Source: Batkoa obscura (taxonomy: Eukaryota; Entomophthoromycota; Entomophthoromycetes; Entomophthorales; Batkoaceae). From it: 64,000 nucleotides of DNA. The stretch spans positions 1,922,001 through 1,986,000 of the forward strand of contig JASVEC010000002.1 in assembly GCA_030770535.1 (NCBI GenBank), in the 5' to 3' direction. Below, piece after piece: positions 11,541 to 23,061 of this stretch. The translations under genes were made by a program, and so were the position numbers. The notes beneath the pieces are model-generated. The model ran no database searches. It saw only the letters and a list, made by a program, of their open reading frames with translations, and was not told the origin of the DNA. Numbering within the stretch: the first letter of the stretch is position 1; the number at the start of each line of letters is the position of its first letter.

Positions 11541-13003
11541 GAGCTGACAAAGTGGTATTGCACATGCCTAAAAGGCTTTTATTTAAAAAGTTTATAAAAA
11601 TTAATATATAGATAGATACAAGAAACTATTAAATCTCAAGAGTTTTTACATTACATGTTTAAAAAAATCTATAAAATAATAGTTTAGATATTGATCTTAG
11701 TTTTTTTTATCAAGTATTATAGAGAAAATATAATTAACAAACACTTTAAAAATCTTTTGTAATAGAAAAATAGCTTTAAAGCATTAAGTAAAATAGAAGA
11801 TATTAATTAATTGATTTTAAAATCCAAGATTTTTTATAAATATAATAGAATTAATGACTTAATAATAATAATAAAATAAATATAGTTTTTAAAAAGTATC
11901 TATATTTTATTGAACATAATAACAAACTATATTATTACCCAGTATATCCAAAATAAGAAAAGCAACAGAAAAATTAGAAGTTTCAATATTTATTAAACTA
12001 GTAAGCAGCTTGTTAAATAATAGAAATCAATTGTGAAATATTTCTATTATTTGAATTATTAATAGCTAAGTTAATAAATAGTCAGATAGCAAGGAGTTAT
12101 GATAAGTAAAAACTATTATTATATTGCTTGTATTACATACAAATAAGTAATTATAGCTTTGGAGTTAAACACTCTTTTTCATGCAGCTGTTTATTAACTT
12201 AACAATACAACAAACAATAATGCAATTATAGGACTAAAATAATTTATTTATTTGATAGCAAATCTGCAATGTTGGCTATAAAGTAATCAATAATAAATAT
12301 TTCTTAAGTTTTATAGGAGCATCTATTTATTTACAATATTATAGCTTTAATTAATATCAATATATAGGTTATATTAGTAAAAACCTTGCTAATTCAAGAG
12401 CTTCTATTAAATTTAGTATAAGTTTTGCTAAGTTATAACGTAAATTATAATAAAATAATTTAAAATTGTGTCGAGTATGAGTACTTGCTTTTTAATGGAA
12501 GAATTTATAGATTTTAAGCAAAGTTTTAAAATATAAATTTTTCGAAATGGATAAAAAAATGAAACCAATTTGGACATCCCCATATGGATTAGTAAGCCAA
12601 TTTTTAGTTTTAAGTTCATCTTAATTTATTATTGTTCGAAGTTTAGAATTAAATTAATTGCATCATATCACCTAGAGCTCTTATTCATTAGGTTATTATT
12701 TACTCTATTGAAAATAAAAGTTATAACTTTTCGATGGCTTATTTAGTAAATAATTATATTTAAGACTGATCAAATAGCTGTAACATTTACCTATTCACTG
12801 AAATTCAATATATATAATAAATTTAATTCCAAGGATGGGTCACAATTTAATGCAAATTTGATCAAACAAGGTAATTGTAAAAATATAATTAATTACATAA
12901 CAAGAAATTGCCAAGATACCAAAGCCATAGAAAAGTTACAAAGAGACGTATATATAAGAAAAAAGAAGCATTCAACTTATATAATATTATTTTAAAATAA
13001 AAT
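11541..13003. other. Intergenic region upstream of DPBB gene 1
   Basis: Very AT-rich, 1.5 kb. No convincing gene, tRNA or repeat. A 63-codon minus-strand frame at 12428-12619 looks like chance. The TATA box of the following gene lies at 12949-12959. Confidence 0.5.
12949..12959 (+). promoter_or_regulatory. TATA box of DPBB gene 1
   Basis: GTATATATAAG ends 121 bp before the ATG. The paralogue at 31520-32251 has the same string 124 bp upstream of its ATG, with similar flanking sequence, so it is shared by descent. Confidence 0.65.
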
Positions 13004-13021
13004 TTATTACTCTGGAAGTAA
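13004..13021 (+). promoter_or_regulatory. Conserved 18-bp element TTATTACTCTGGAAGTAA
   Basis: Identical in both DPBB genes at the same distance from the start codon (59 and 60 bp; the other copy is 32311-32328), although the surrounding leader sequence has diverged. The near-palindrome TTACTctggAAGTAA suggests a protein-binding site or a leader structure. Confidence 0.6.
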
Positions 13022-13079
13022 TACTATTGATTACCATTAATTAATTTTTTATAACATACATCAAACCCAACTAACTAAA

Positions 13080-13841
13080 ATGATGAAACCAACCTTATTT
13101 CTAATCGCATTTTCTGCATTGATGAGCAATATTACAGCTTTATCTGGTTCTGGCCCAATCAGTACCCATCCATACCAAGAACAAAGATCCATTCTTGAAA
13201 CATCCCAAGTAGCTTGTGGTATTCCAGCATCTCAAATGAACCTTGATAGAGTTACTGCAGTACAAGGTTTAGACAAATCTCAATGTGGTACCTGCTTAAA
13301 AGTAACCTCAAAACAAAATGGTCTTGTATTATATATTGTTGCTGTTGATATTGGTGGACAAGGTTTGGATATGAATACTGTAGCATTTTCACAACTATCA
13401 GATGGTGAAACTACTGGCCATGTTGATGTAACTTGGGAATCTACCGATGCTGGTAAATGCGCTGGTGTAATTACTAGTGGCGATGCTGAATTACCTGGTA
13501 TGCGTACTGAGCCTGGAGCTGAAACCTCCGAATCTAAGCCTAAGAAGCCAGTAAAATCAGAAGATGAAGATGGAAATGGTTTTGAAGAAGAAGAAGAAGA
13601 AGAAGAAAGCCCAAAGTCACAAAAATCACATAAACCAAGCCATACACCAAAAGATATACCAAAGGGTACCTCAAAAGATGCTTCATACGATAAACCAACT
13701 GATGAATGTGGAGCTGGTATTTACAAGAAGTGTATCTCTGATAAGCAATATGTTTCATGTGTTCATAAACAAAGATTTATTGAGTCTTGTAATCCAGCAT
13801 TAACATGTAAAAATGCAGGTGATGCAATTCAATGTGTTTAA
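13080..13841 (+). CDS. Secreted double-psi-beta-barrel (expansin/RlpA-like) protein with C-terminal Cys-rich module, copy 1
   Basis: Single exon, 253 residues. A signal peptide is evident (MMKPTLFLIAFSALMSNITALS). Residues about 22-145 form a DPBB-type domain with two conserved cysteines and the run IVAVDIGGQGLDMNTVAFSQ, which resembles the aspartate-plus-'AF..L' core of expansin, barwin and RlpA proteins. A low-complexity linker with eight consecutive Glu (GAA/GAG repeat near 13580) and Lys/Ser/Pro follows. The last 45 residues (DECGAGIYKKC to the terminal CV) hold six cysteines and look like a small chitin-binding module of the CBM19 kind. A role in cell-wall remodelling or host-tissue contact is inferred. 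The paralogue on the other strand at 31520-32251 is identical over most of the DPBB domain but differs in linker and ends. Confidence 0.8.
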   Translation: MMKPTLFLIAFSALMSNITALSGSGPISTHPYQEQRSILETSQVACGIPASQMNLDRVTAVQGLDKSQCGTCLKVTSKQNGLVLYIVAVDIGGQGLDMNTVAFSQLSDGETTGHVDVTWESTDAGKCAGVITSGDAELPGMRTEPGAETSESKPKKPVKSEDEDGNGFEEEEEEEESPKSQKSHKPSHTPKDIPKGTSKDASYDKPTDECGAGIYKKCISDKQYVSCVHKQRFIESCNPALTCKNAGDAIQCV

Positions 13842-15103
13842 TATATACTAACCATAGTGCTCTACTTTGACAATTGATTTGTTATAATAAAGATATTTAA
13901 TGATACTAGTTATTATAGAATTTTTACGTAATTAATATATGTTAATTGTTAAAGCATTAATAAATTCAATTTCAATATTAATTTTAGAGTAATTAATGTG
14001 GAATACTTAATGTATTATAAATATTATGTTACTTATGTTAATATATAACAAATCAAGTTTACTAATCTTGTAAAGATTAACCGAAAATAAAAGAAAAGGT
14101 TTTAGCATTTTATTCCTATCTATAATGATATTGAAATTCGCAGCTTAGATTTAGAAAAGTATATTTACATTAAAATTATCAAATCTTTATATTCTAATTT
14201 TATACTTATACTAAGATTGTTTTTGTCTGTATACTAATCTATAAAATAATAAGCTTTTTACTAATTCAAAATAAAAACCATCTCAATTTTAAAACATTAT
14301 TTTACATTACAAAGATAGTTGTTACTTGAATAGCTTGACCTACTTCCTTACCTCTTCATGCATTCTTCTAAACTTACCTAGTAGCTGGCTATCTATAAAA
14401 TGATTAGTAAGCTATACTGAGTAACTCCTTTAATGGAGTATCTTGGTATCGGCTTAAACTCATAGTCACTTTATTTATATTCAAACAGTTTATTCTGATC
14501 AAACTTCTTATTAAAAAGATGTATCTAACACTACGATAAAATGTTATATAAACGAGTTAACATTTTTGTCATATTTTAAATTCGATCTATTAACTTTATT
14601 TTTGTTATAGTATATAGTATACAAATTTGTAAAATGTTTTATCATGTTTTAAATGAAATAAATTTATACTGGCTAAATAGTAATTTATCCATAATATAGC
14701 GAACTCTTTATTCATTTTACAGGAACTATCAATTATTAAAATTTCTACTTGGTTGAATATTTAAATTTTTTATGAAATTTAGGTTTGAGTTATAAGTAAA
14801 GTATTGATTTATATCTTATATGAAACCTTGTATAATAATTTATTAAAAATCTTCAGATTGTGCAAACAAGACACTAGAAGAACTGTCAAATGAGGATGCC
14901 TTTTTTTAGATGAATTAGGAGCTAGTCGAATAAAAGAAAGGACCTAAAAAATAACTTGGAAATCAATCAACTGGGTTTCGTCTGTTTTAGACTTGAGTAG
15001 GTTTAATTTCATAGAGTCAGACTCTAAATTATACAACCCAACCCAAGAGTGAAAAAGAGTGGAAACTATGAAGTCGTCACCAATTTGATTACTTGGTGAC
15101 AAT

Positions 15104-15197
15104 GGAATGTCTTTTGTTTAAGAAATTCACTAACTTCTTCCTCCCTCAATAACACCTGAAAAAAGGAAAAAGTGATGAAACCAAAGAAAGCACCCTT
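15104..15197 (+). mobile_element. MITE-like element, family 1 (decayed)
   Basis: Recognisable family 1 order: GGAATGTCTTTTGTTTAAG, ATTCACTAAC, GGAAAAAGTGATGAAACCAAAG, CACCCTT. The middle is diverged and no clear target duplication remains. Confidence 0.65.
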
Positions 15198-15425
15198 GAA
15201 TATTAAAGTTTAATAAATTGTTTTATTAGTCTAAAAGCATAAGAGTTATGTGATTAATATACAAGCATTTTTAAGCTTTATAAATTATTATATCCCACTA
15301 AAAAGCACTACACAGTACTTTTATATTATTATTTAGAAAAGCTAGCAATAAGGTGTAGTTTCTAGTCTAAAGTTTTTTATTTTGAAAATACAATAATTTA
15401 TAAATTTGAACTATTTTAATTAATT

Positions 15426-15533
15426 GGGGATGTATTTTTGTATTTTTGTATTTAAGAATTTTACTAACAAATTTTCCAGCTCAAATAGCACTTAAAAAAT
15501 GGAAAAAATAACGAAGTCAAAAAAAACATTCTC
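15426..15533 (+). mobile_element. MITE-like element, family 1
   Basis: Begins GGGGATG, ends CATTCTC, with perfect 4-bp target duplication AATT (15422-15425 and 15534-15537). Contains TTTTACTAACAA and the internal pairing region. 108 bp, the longest copy, because TATTTTTG is repeated near its left end. Confidence 0.88.
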
Positions 15534-17276
15534 AATTGTTTAAAAATTCCCTTTCAAAGCTTATAATTAATAATTTATACAATTTATCGATAGCAAATAA
15601 ATCAAATTAATTTTTATTCATTTTTCGTTGAATTAAAATAATCATAAATGCGATTAAACTAAAAGCTAATTATTATAATATTAAATACTAATTACCTAAA
15701 ACTAATATAGAATATTTAAACTAGTTATTGTTATATCAAGTAAGTTTAATTTGAATTTTTTATCAATAAGTGACTTAAATGAATTAAAGTATTCTATTAT
15801 TCATATTTTCTTGTCAATATTTACTCAATATTCAAAAAACGCAAAATAAGTGGTTTGATATAAATGCTTATTTGAGAACATTAGCTACCTTAAAACATTC
15901 TACTTATAAAAGGTCATAGGTATAATTACAAGATTTGAAACAAAAATAATAGTCTTATTAATATTAGACTATGAAGAATGTAACAGATATTATATCATAG
16001 CACATAAATTAGAGTACTTCTCTTATTATATAATTCAAGCAGAATGGCTCAAATTGCGATGTTCAAAATCATTAAACGGATATATTAATCTAAAAACCAG
16101 ACTATATTTTATATCCATTTATGCAATAAGAAGAGCTTTAAACCACAAATTAAAGCTTAAAAAGCTTATTAGCCGATGGAAATAAGGTAAGGATATAATT
16201 AAAGTCTGAAGCGGTATAGGGTAATAGCTTAATTTCCATATTTTACTAATATTCCCACTAACTTATATAATAAAGGCATTTTTTTGAATTTCGATTCAAA
16301 ATAAAAATAGTTAATTATTAATTTAAGGTTTATGTTATTTGATAAAAACAAATTATATGGATTTTCCACTTGATAATTGTTCATTTAGCCACTAGTGCTA
16401 AAACTAAAAGATTTATCCTAAGCTCCTTGCTTTTTAGAATTTAACCTTATTTACTGCTGTTTATCCATGACCTTTTAATATGATTTCTTTCCTAAATTTG
16501 TTATATAATATAATTGTCATGTTTATAACACTATTTTCTTACTTTTTTCTGCATCAAAGTTTTAAATGAAAATAAATCACTTAAATAAAAAAATTTAAAT
16601 TAACTTTATACGTAATAATAGGAAATCACATTAATATTAATAAAGTTGATTTATTTTATTTTTTATTACCAAATTTATCTAAAGATCAATAATCCTCACA
16701 AATCAAAGTAATGATACTGCTGATAATATTTGAATTAACATTTTGAGAATTATAGTAAGTATTATAAAGTTAGGAAGGAATATCGCTTTTACTACAATAT
16801 TCTAATAAAAAAATTGAAAACTTAGCTACAAATAAAGCATCCTTTGAACATATAAACTGAATTACCCGAAGTTTTGAAATTATGAAGCTTTTAATTATTC
16901 AAAATTTATCCCCATTTAAAATGATCATTTACTTTAATATTATTATTTGACTTTTTATCACTTTGATCATTTCTTTGTTAAAATCTCCTATTTTTCATAA
17001 TTGATATTAATAAATGTCATTAAGGCTAAATATCCTATATTCCTAAAAGATATACTTGTACTAATCCAGTTTAAAATCTGGAATGGCAGTAAAAGATCAA
17101 AAAAGTCCAGACATGTCATTTATATAGGATGTAAGGTGTCATACAGCCAAGAAATGAAAAAGTATATAAGTTACCACTTCACCCAAAAATTGCTATTAAA
17201 AAAACAACAAAGCATTACAATCCTCGTTATCTATTTATTTCAATCAATTTCTTACTGATCAATTTATACAATCGTT

Positions 17277-19241
17277 ATGAAGGGCTTTCTTTTTATTATC
17301 CCCTTTACTATTTTATTCTCAGGCTCAACTATCGCCACAGATACTGGAGGCGATGACTCCTATCTTTATAAAAAGAATGATTATAAAACCGCCGATAAAA
17401 CATATGACTACATTGTTGTAGGAGGAGGATCTGCTGGTGGTATGGCGGCTATGAGATTAGCCAAATATGGTTACAAAACTTTGTTGATTGAAGCTGGACC
17501 AGAGCCCGAACCAGGGCTAGCAAGTTATAATATAACTACCGCTGGTATCTCTTTCCGTGCAACTGAAGATCCAAAGATTTCCTTTGATTTCTCTGTTAAA
17601 CATTATCCAGAAATCACCGGTATCCGTCAAAATGTATTTTATCCAAGAGTAGGTGGATTAGGTGGATGTTCTTTACATCATGCTCAAATTGAAATGTACC
17701 CACAAAAACAAGATTTTGATCAACTTAAGAGCTTAACTGGAAATGCCGTATTTGAAGAAGCAACGTTTAGAAACAAATATTTTAAGCCATTAGAAAATAA
17801 TCAATATCCAACGGATCTTAGAAACGCTAATGACCATGGTTTCAATGGCTGGTTACCTCTTTCTTACAACCCAGTAGAACGTGTTGGTCCAATTGATCAA
17901 TCACTTATTGATTTTCTCTCCTTTTTAGGTCCAAATCCAAAGTATGATGTCAATGGTTATATTAATGGCAAACTTGGTACTAGCCAAGAATCTACATTTA
18001 CTATCCCAGGTGGTGTCCATCTCAATAACTTTACCAGAATGAATTTTCTTGGTCAAATGCAAATGGCTCGAGCTTTTACCCCATTAACTATTCTTACTGA
18101 TACTTTTGCTACTAAAATCTTATTTGATAAAAATAAGAAAGCTATCGGAGTAGATGTTCGCCATGGTAAATACCTTTATAAAGCATCACCAATGTACCAA
18201 CAATCTAATTGGGATTCAAGTGTACCAAATCAATTCTTTGCCACTAAAGAAATTATTATTTCTGGTGGTACTTTTATGACTCCACAACTACTTATGCTTT
18301 CAGGTATTGGAGATGCAACTCAACTAAACAAATTTAAAATCCCAGTTATTGCTAATCTTAGAGGGGTAGGTAAAAATCTTCAAGATCGTTATGAGATCCC
18401 ATACAGTACCGACTTAAAGCAAAATCTTGAAATATTTAAAGATTGCCCATGGATCACAGACCCAACTAAAGATCGATGCTTTAAAAATTATTTAGAAACT
18501 AAAACTGGTCCTTATTTACACGCTCCTGGCTTCAGTGGCCAAATTAAAAATTCAAAATCTGGTTTAAGTGAACCTGATACCTTCTTTATCAGTATTCCTA
18601 TCTTTTTCCATGGTTATTATCGAGGCTATACCCAGGATATTGTTGATAATTTACACTACTTCACACAATTAGTATTAAAAGCACGTTCCAAAAGCAAGGG
18701 CCATGTCAACTTAGTATCCTCTAATCCAAATGATATACCTGATATCAATTTATTAAAATTCAATCGTAATGGTTATGAAGATATGAATGCTTTGATTGAT
18801 GGTATACTGTTTTTACGTAACCGCACCAACACCAACGTAGGTACTAAATACCAAGAAGCATTACCAGGTAGTAATATCAAAACGAGAACCCAAATAGCAA
18901 AATGGATTATTGAAACAGTATGGGGTCATCATGTATGTTGTACTGCCAAATTGGGTGCTGATACTGATCCTTACGCTGTCCTTGATTCTAGATTCCGAGT
19001 TCGTGGTGTCAAGAGTTTAAGAGTTGTTGATATGTCCGCTTTTCCTGATATCCCTGGTTTCTTCCCTAATTTATTTGTCCATATGCTTGGTGATGTCGTT
19101 GCAGATTTCGTTCATGAGGATAATAGTTCTGCTTCCGATGTGTTGGCTAAGTTGCCTCCTGATACTACTCAAAGTAAAACTGATAATCAGTATACCGAGG
19201 ATTATGATGGTGTAGATGTAACTAATCCTAAGTTTGATTAG
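17277..19241 (+). CDS. Secreted GMC-family FAD oxidoreductase
   Basis: Single exon, 654 residues. An N-terminal signal peptide (MKGFLFIIPFTILFSGSTIA) precedes the FAD-binding fold: YDYIVVGGGSAGG at about residues 43-55, then TLLIEAGPEPEPG. A GMC signature-like block follows (RVGGLGGCSLHHAQIEMYP), then the second signature-like stretch SGGTFMTPQLLMLSGIGD. The C-terminal GMC domain has the catalytic pair region WGHHVCCTAKLG and VKSLRVVDMSAFPDIPGFFPN. The family includes glucose, alcohol and aryl-alcohol oxidases and glucose dehydrogenases; the substrate cannot be read here. HH in place of the usual single-His context, and CC just after it, are unusual. The acidic C-terminal tail is short and variable. 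An intron-less secreted enzyme next to other secreted proteins suggests an accessory secretome region. Confidence 0.9.
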   Translation: MKGFLFIIPFTILFSGSTIATDTGGDDSYLYKKNDYKTADKTYDYIVVGGGSAGGMAAMRLAKYGYKTLLIEAGPEPEPGLASYNITTAGISFRATEDPKISFDFSVKHYPEITGIRQNVFYPRVGGLGGCSLHHAQIEMYPQKQDFDQLKSLTGNAVFEEATFRNKYFKPLENNQYPTDLRNANDHGFNGWLPLSYNPVERVGPIDQSLIDFLSFLGPNPKYDVNGYINGKLGTSQESTFTIPGGVHLNNFTRMNFLGQMQMARAFTPLTILTDTFATKILFDKNKKAIGVDVRHGKYLYKASPMYQQSNWDSSVPNQFFATKEIIISGGTFMTPQLLMLSGIGDATQLNKFKIPVIANLRGVGKNLQDRYEIPYSTDLKQNLEIFKDCPWITDPTKDRCFKNYLETKTGPYLHAPGFSGQIKNSKSGLSEPDTFFISIPIFFHGYYRGYTQDIVDNLHYFTQLVLKARSKSKGHVNLVSSNPNDIPDINLLKFNRNGYEDMNALIDGILFLRNRTNTNVGTKYQEALPGSNIKTRTQIAKWIIETVWGHHVCCTAKLGADTDPYAVLDSRFRVRGVKSLRVVDMSAFPDIPGFFPNLFVHMLGDVVADFVHEDNSSASDVLAKLPPDTTQSKTDNQYTEDYDGVDVTNPKFD

Positions 19242-20025
19242 TTTATTAGTTCAATAAATTTAGTTAATATAAATTATAACTTTTCTATTTTTGTTTTGTA
19301 TTTATCGTAATTTTAATTAAAACAAATTATACCATTCATTCTATAGCAAATAATAGATCTCAACTAATACTAAATCATATCTTAAATAGTTTAATAGTGA
19401 CCATAGTTGTAAAATAAATATAACAACCTTATAACTTAAAGTGTAATATTTATACATATCAAAATCCCCCACTAAGATTTTAATAGATTCCTTTATCCAG
19501 TAATAAAATCAACTACTTAAACTTATTTTTAAAGATAAAATTATTTATTGACATCAATTACAAAAGGATGGTATTTTTACAGTGTTAGAATATTTAAGAA
19601 AAACTCTTATATAATAGTTTAAACAGGCATAAATTATACTTCTATAGCAAAGCTATTACATTGTCTAACTGTAAACTAATTTAAAGTCGAATTAGGAATA
19701 AACTTACAGTATAGAAAAAACCAAATCCTTGTTGACCACTTTTAATCAAAAATTGATAAACTAAAGATGGTAATGAACATAATTTAAACAACTTTTCTCA
19801 AAGTGTCTTAGTTGATAACTCAATCTCCAAAAAATAAAATTAATGTATTCAAGTTGAAAAGCGCTTTAAAAGTTTCCCTTTTATTTATAAAAATTAATAA
19901 TTATTTCACGAGAGTCTAAAACGCACTCGTTAATAACTCTTTAACTTAGTTTTTTAAATTTAAAAGTTAATATTATCATAAATAAACTAAGAAAACTAAT
20001 ATCTCAACCTTTATTTATTAAGAAT
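19242..20025. other. Intergenic region between convergent GMC and Cys-rich genes
   Basis: 0.8 kb of AT-rich DNA at two convergent 3' ends. Nothing recognised. Confidence 0.5.
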
Positions 20026-20472
20026 CTAAATTTCCACCATTCCGCCCCAAGGACATTTATTTCCATTAACTTTATCATAACAATCATATTTATTCCCATT
20101 TTTTTGCCAACATTTAGGACAATTTTCTTTAGCTGGATAGCATAAAGTACCCATATTACCTCTGTTACAACTATCTGCAGGTGGCTTATTACCACCACCA
20201 CCTTGTTTTGAGCGATCAAACATACCATTCCAGTTATCACATTGAGTACCTGATTTGTAGTCGTAACAATCATATTTACCACCATTTTCGATCCAACAAG
20301 GGGGGTATTTTCCAGATGTATAAGCCCATCCATATTTTTGATTATTAGCAATTAAACATTTGCTATTATCAGGAGCACGTGTAAATACATGTTTAAGTTT
20401 ATTAATCAAACTGAAACTTTCAATGCTTCCAGTGGCTAATAAGGTGAATCCAACAATGCTAGTCAATTTCAT
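20026..20472 (-). CDS. Secreted cysteine-rich protein with a duplicated CW..NG.KYDCYD motif
   Basis: Single exon, 148 residues, starting with a signal peptide (MKLTSIVGFTLLATGSIESF). The mature part has two related Cys/Trp/Tyr-rich units. Unit one is CWIENGGKYDCYD, then C.NWNGM. Unit two is CWQKNGNKYDCYD, then CPWGGM. A glycine-rich linker (QGGGGNKPP) separates them. I do not recognise the family. Regular Cys spacing and secretion suggest a disulphide-stabilised binding protein, such as a lectin-like or effector-like protein. The start is the only ATG giving a leader. Confidence 0.75.
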   Translation of the reverse strand: MKLTSIVGFTLLATGSIESFSLINKLKHVFTRAPDNSKCLIANNQKYGWAYTSGKYPPCWIENGGKYDCYDYKSGTQCDNWNGMFDRSKQGGGGNKPPADSCNRGNMGTLCYPAKENCPKCWQKNGNKYDCYDKVNGNKCPWGGMVEI

Positions 20473-21412
20473 TTGATTCTTTAATTTACAAAAGGTACTA
20501 CTGTTTACAAATAGTTAATAAATATTTTTTTAATAATTTATATAAGAAATTTGTTTCTTTATATACTTTTAATTTTTACTAACTACCTGAATTCTTCCCT
20601 CCCTTCCCCTTCAAAATTTATCCCGCTTCCGTCCACTTTTCATTACTCTTGATAGAATTTGAAAATTCCGAAAATTGAAATTTTAAAGGTCTTTTGTATA
20701 GAAATTCTTCCGCCATTTATTACTCTAATAAATCTAGGTTTGAATAGGAAGCTAATATTGGACATTTTCTAAACTAATCTGATTTTTTGGGCAGATCTGC
20801 TTCGATAAATGTATAAAATTGTCATGATTTAAAATATTTAATAGAAATATTAATTTACATTTAGATATTAAAAATATTAAGTATCATAACTATATTATGT
20901 TTATTTATTGAAGACTATTTTAGTATTTAATATAGAATAAATAAAAAATAAAGAATGTAGTTAGATCATAAACTCAAAATAAAGATATCAAGAATTTATT
21001 AAAATTAAATTGAAAATTTTTCAACTAAAATTAAGATCATAACATCAAGTTCCATTTTCCTTTATTTGGTCCATTTTTTATATGTTAAAGAATAGAAAAT
21101 TTCTAAATATTTCAAAAAAAACATAATTAGATTAAACTAAATAGGGATGTTTTTTTATGTTCAAGAATTTTACTAACAATTTTTCTACTCAAATAGCGCT
21201 TAAAAAATGGAAAAATAATGCAATCAAAAAAAACATTCCCAAATGTTACTTTTTTAATTTTAATTCATTTTCAAACTCGAAAAAAACGGAAGCTCATCAG
21301 AACACCAATAAAATACAAAACTCAATTTTGTATAAAAAAATAGAACTCCCATTTCAATTTTATTTGATTAAATAATCAATTTCACAGAAAATAGAAAGAA
21401 AAACTTCAAAAA
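20473..21412. other. Intergenic region with one MITE
   Basis: Divergent spacer between the Cys-rich gene and TRM82. It contains MITE 21143-21240. The 72-codon frame at 21157-21375 lies mostly on the MITE and is not a gene. Confidence 0.5.
21143..21240 (+). mobile_element. MITE-like element, family 1
   Basis: 98 bp, starts AGGGATGTTTTTTT, ends AAAAAAACATTCCC. Perfect target duplication AAAT (21139-21142 / 21241-21244). Contains TTTTACTAACAATTTTT and AAATAGCGCTTAAAAA. Confidence 0.9.
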
Positions 21413-23013
21413 ATGTTACATAAACTCTTAGTTTCCCCTAGAAAATCACAATTGATCATTGTCCAAATTAGTTTATTATATATATTAAATGAAAAGTAAG
21501 TTAAATCAATTTCATCCCCCATCCATCTCTTTCAAATACTAATTCTTCCCTCTTTAGTTCCATTGATCCCATTATTATTGATTTATCTTTAGACAAAGAA
21601 ATTCATAACAATAATATTGAATCAATACAATCAAAAGAGTATTCACCTAGTATTGAACATTTAGTACGTGATATTAAATATAGCAAAGATGGTAGCAAAG
21701 TTGGGGTTATTTTAGATAACAAACAAATTAAAGTTTATAACACAGAAAATTGGAAGATAGAATATCAAAGGTAAAGGATTGAGAATTACTGTTATTATAT
21801 TTTAAAAATTAATTGTTTTATTTTTTTCTATATAACTAAAATAGAATGGTAATAAAAAGACCTACTGCTATAGATTTTGATATTTTTGGTAATCAAGTAG
21901 TTATTGCGGATAAGTTTGGAGATGCTTATAGGTAATATTAAATAATTTATTATAATAAATAAGAGCTACTAATTTTTATATATAATATAAATATTAGTTT
22001 TAATATGAATGAAGAAGTTACTGAAGATAAAGAAATTGAACCTATTGTTGGTCATGTTTCGGTATTAATGGATATTGTAAGTTTTTGAAATTTATATCAA
22101 TATTAATTTATTTATTATTATTAACAATTATAGTTAATATCTAAAGATAATAAATATGTATTAACTGCAGATAGAGATGAAAAAATAAGAGTAAGTAAAT
22201 ACCCTAATGGATATAATATTCATGGCTATTTACTTGGTCATAAATCATATGTAAGTAAAATGATTTTTAGTCAAATTCAAGATAAAAATTGGTTATTTTC
22301 TGTTGGGGGTGATGGCAATATCATTTTATTCGATTTTAATAAATTAATTAAAATCAATCAATTGGAATTAAAACAATATTTTAATAAAGAAGAAGAAAAG
22401 GATGGGGATATCAATTTAAATAATATAAAATTAAATCATTTTAATGAAGTTGAGGAAAAAGAGAGATTTACATTAATTGGTACGGGATGTGAAAAGTAAA
22501 TTATAAAATATTTTATTTATTTATTTATTTATTATATTATATTATATTATTATAGTTTAAATAAAATTGTAATATTAAAATTAAATAATAATATTGAACT
22601 TGAATATTTTGATACAATTGAATTTGAAGATAATGTAATATCATTTACATTTGATCATCAAAATCAATTAATTGTATCAACTAACAATAATAATAATCAA
22701 ATTCAATGTTTTAAATTAAATGAAGATAAAGTAAGCTGTTCATAATAATAACAATATTGATATTAATATTTTATACTTTTTATTTTAGACTCAATACAAT
22801 AAACAAGATACTAAACAATATGAAAATTTGGAATTTAATAAATTTGATGGTAAGTTTATAAGTTATAAGTATATCTCCATACTAATATTATTATTAGCTC
22901 CAAAAGATTTTAGATTACCGTGTATATCTGAACATCGTAAATTTATTAATTTAACATTAATGCCTGAAGAAGAAGAAAATGGTATAAAAAAGAAAAAGAC
23001 AACTGATCATTAA
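21413..23013 (+). CDS. TRM82: tRNA (guanine-N7)-methyltransferase WD40 subunit (Trm82/WDR4)
   Basis: Spliced plus-strand gene with several introns of 50-75 nt. It starts MLHKLLVSPRKSQLIIVQIS, the first blade of a WD40 propeller. Diagnostic blocks for Trm82/WDR4 follow: IADKFGDAYSFNM, IVGHVSVLMDI, VLTADRDEKIRVSKYPNGY and LLGHKSYVSKMIF. The C-terminus is Lys/Glu-rich and ends KKKKTTDH. The protein is the non-catalytic partner of Trm8/METTL1 in 7-methylguanosine 46 formation on tRNA. Its 3' end is 48 bp from that of the convergent PIG-U gene. The start was chosen because intron 1 (beginning GTAAGTTAAATC, ending CTCTTTAG) joins this exon in frame. Confidence 0.88.
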
Positions 23014-23061
23014 AATAGATAGAATAAATAAAATATAAAAATCATATGTTTTATTATATTT

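Larger units (their letters stand above)
13842..17276. other. Long intergenic region with two MITEs
   Basis: 3.4 kb without a credible gene. It contains MITE copies at 15104-15197 (decayed) and 15426-15533. A perfect 8-bp hairpin lies just before the first (GTCACCAA 15076-15083 / TTGGTGAC 15093-15100). An 85-codon frame at 17001-17258 overlaps the probable promoter and leader of the GMC gene and shows no domain. Confidence 0.5.

Noticed and set aside
12428-12619. 63-codon minus-strand frame in AT-rich spacer
   Set aside because: Composition is that of the spacer (Ile/Lys/Leu/Tyr), with no motif and no neighbour relation.
13540-13803. Frames on both strands over the Glu-run linker of DPBB gene 1
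   Set aside because: Shadows of the GAA repeat inside the real gene.
17001-17258. 85-codon frame just upstream of the GMC gene
   Set aside because: Overlaps the expected promoter and leader, including a TATATAAG; no domain and no start context.
21157-21375. 72-codon plus frame
   Set aside because: Mostly a MITE read in one frame; the similar frame at 33147-33341 is also a MITE copy.
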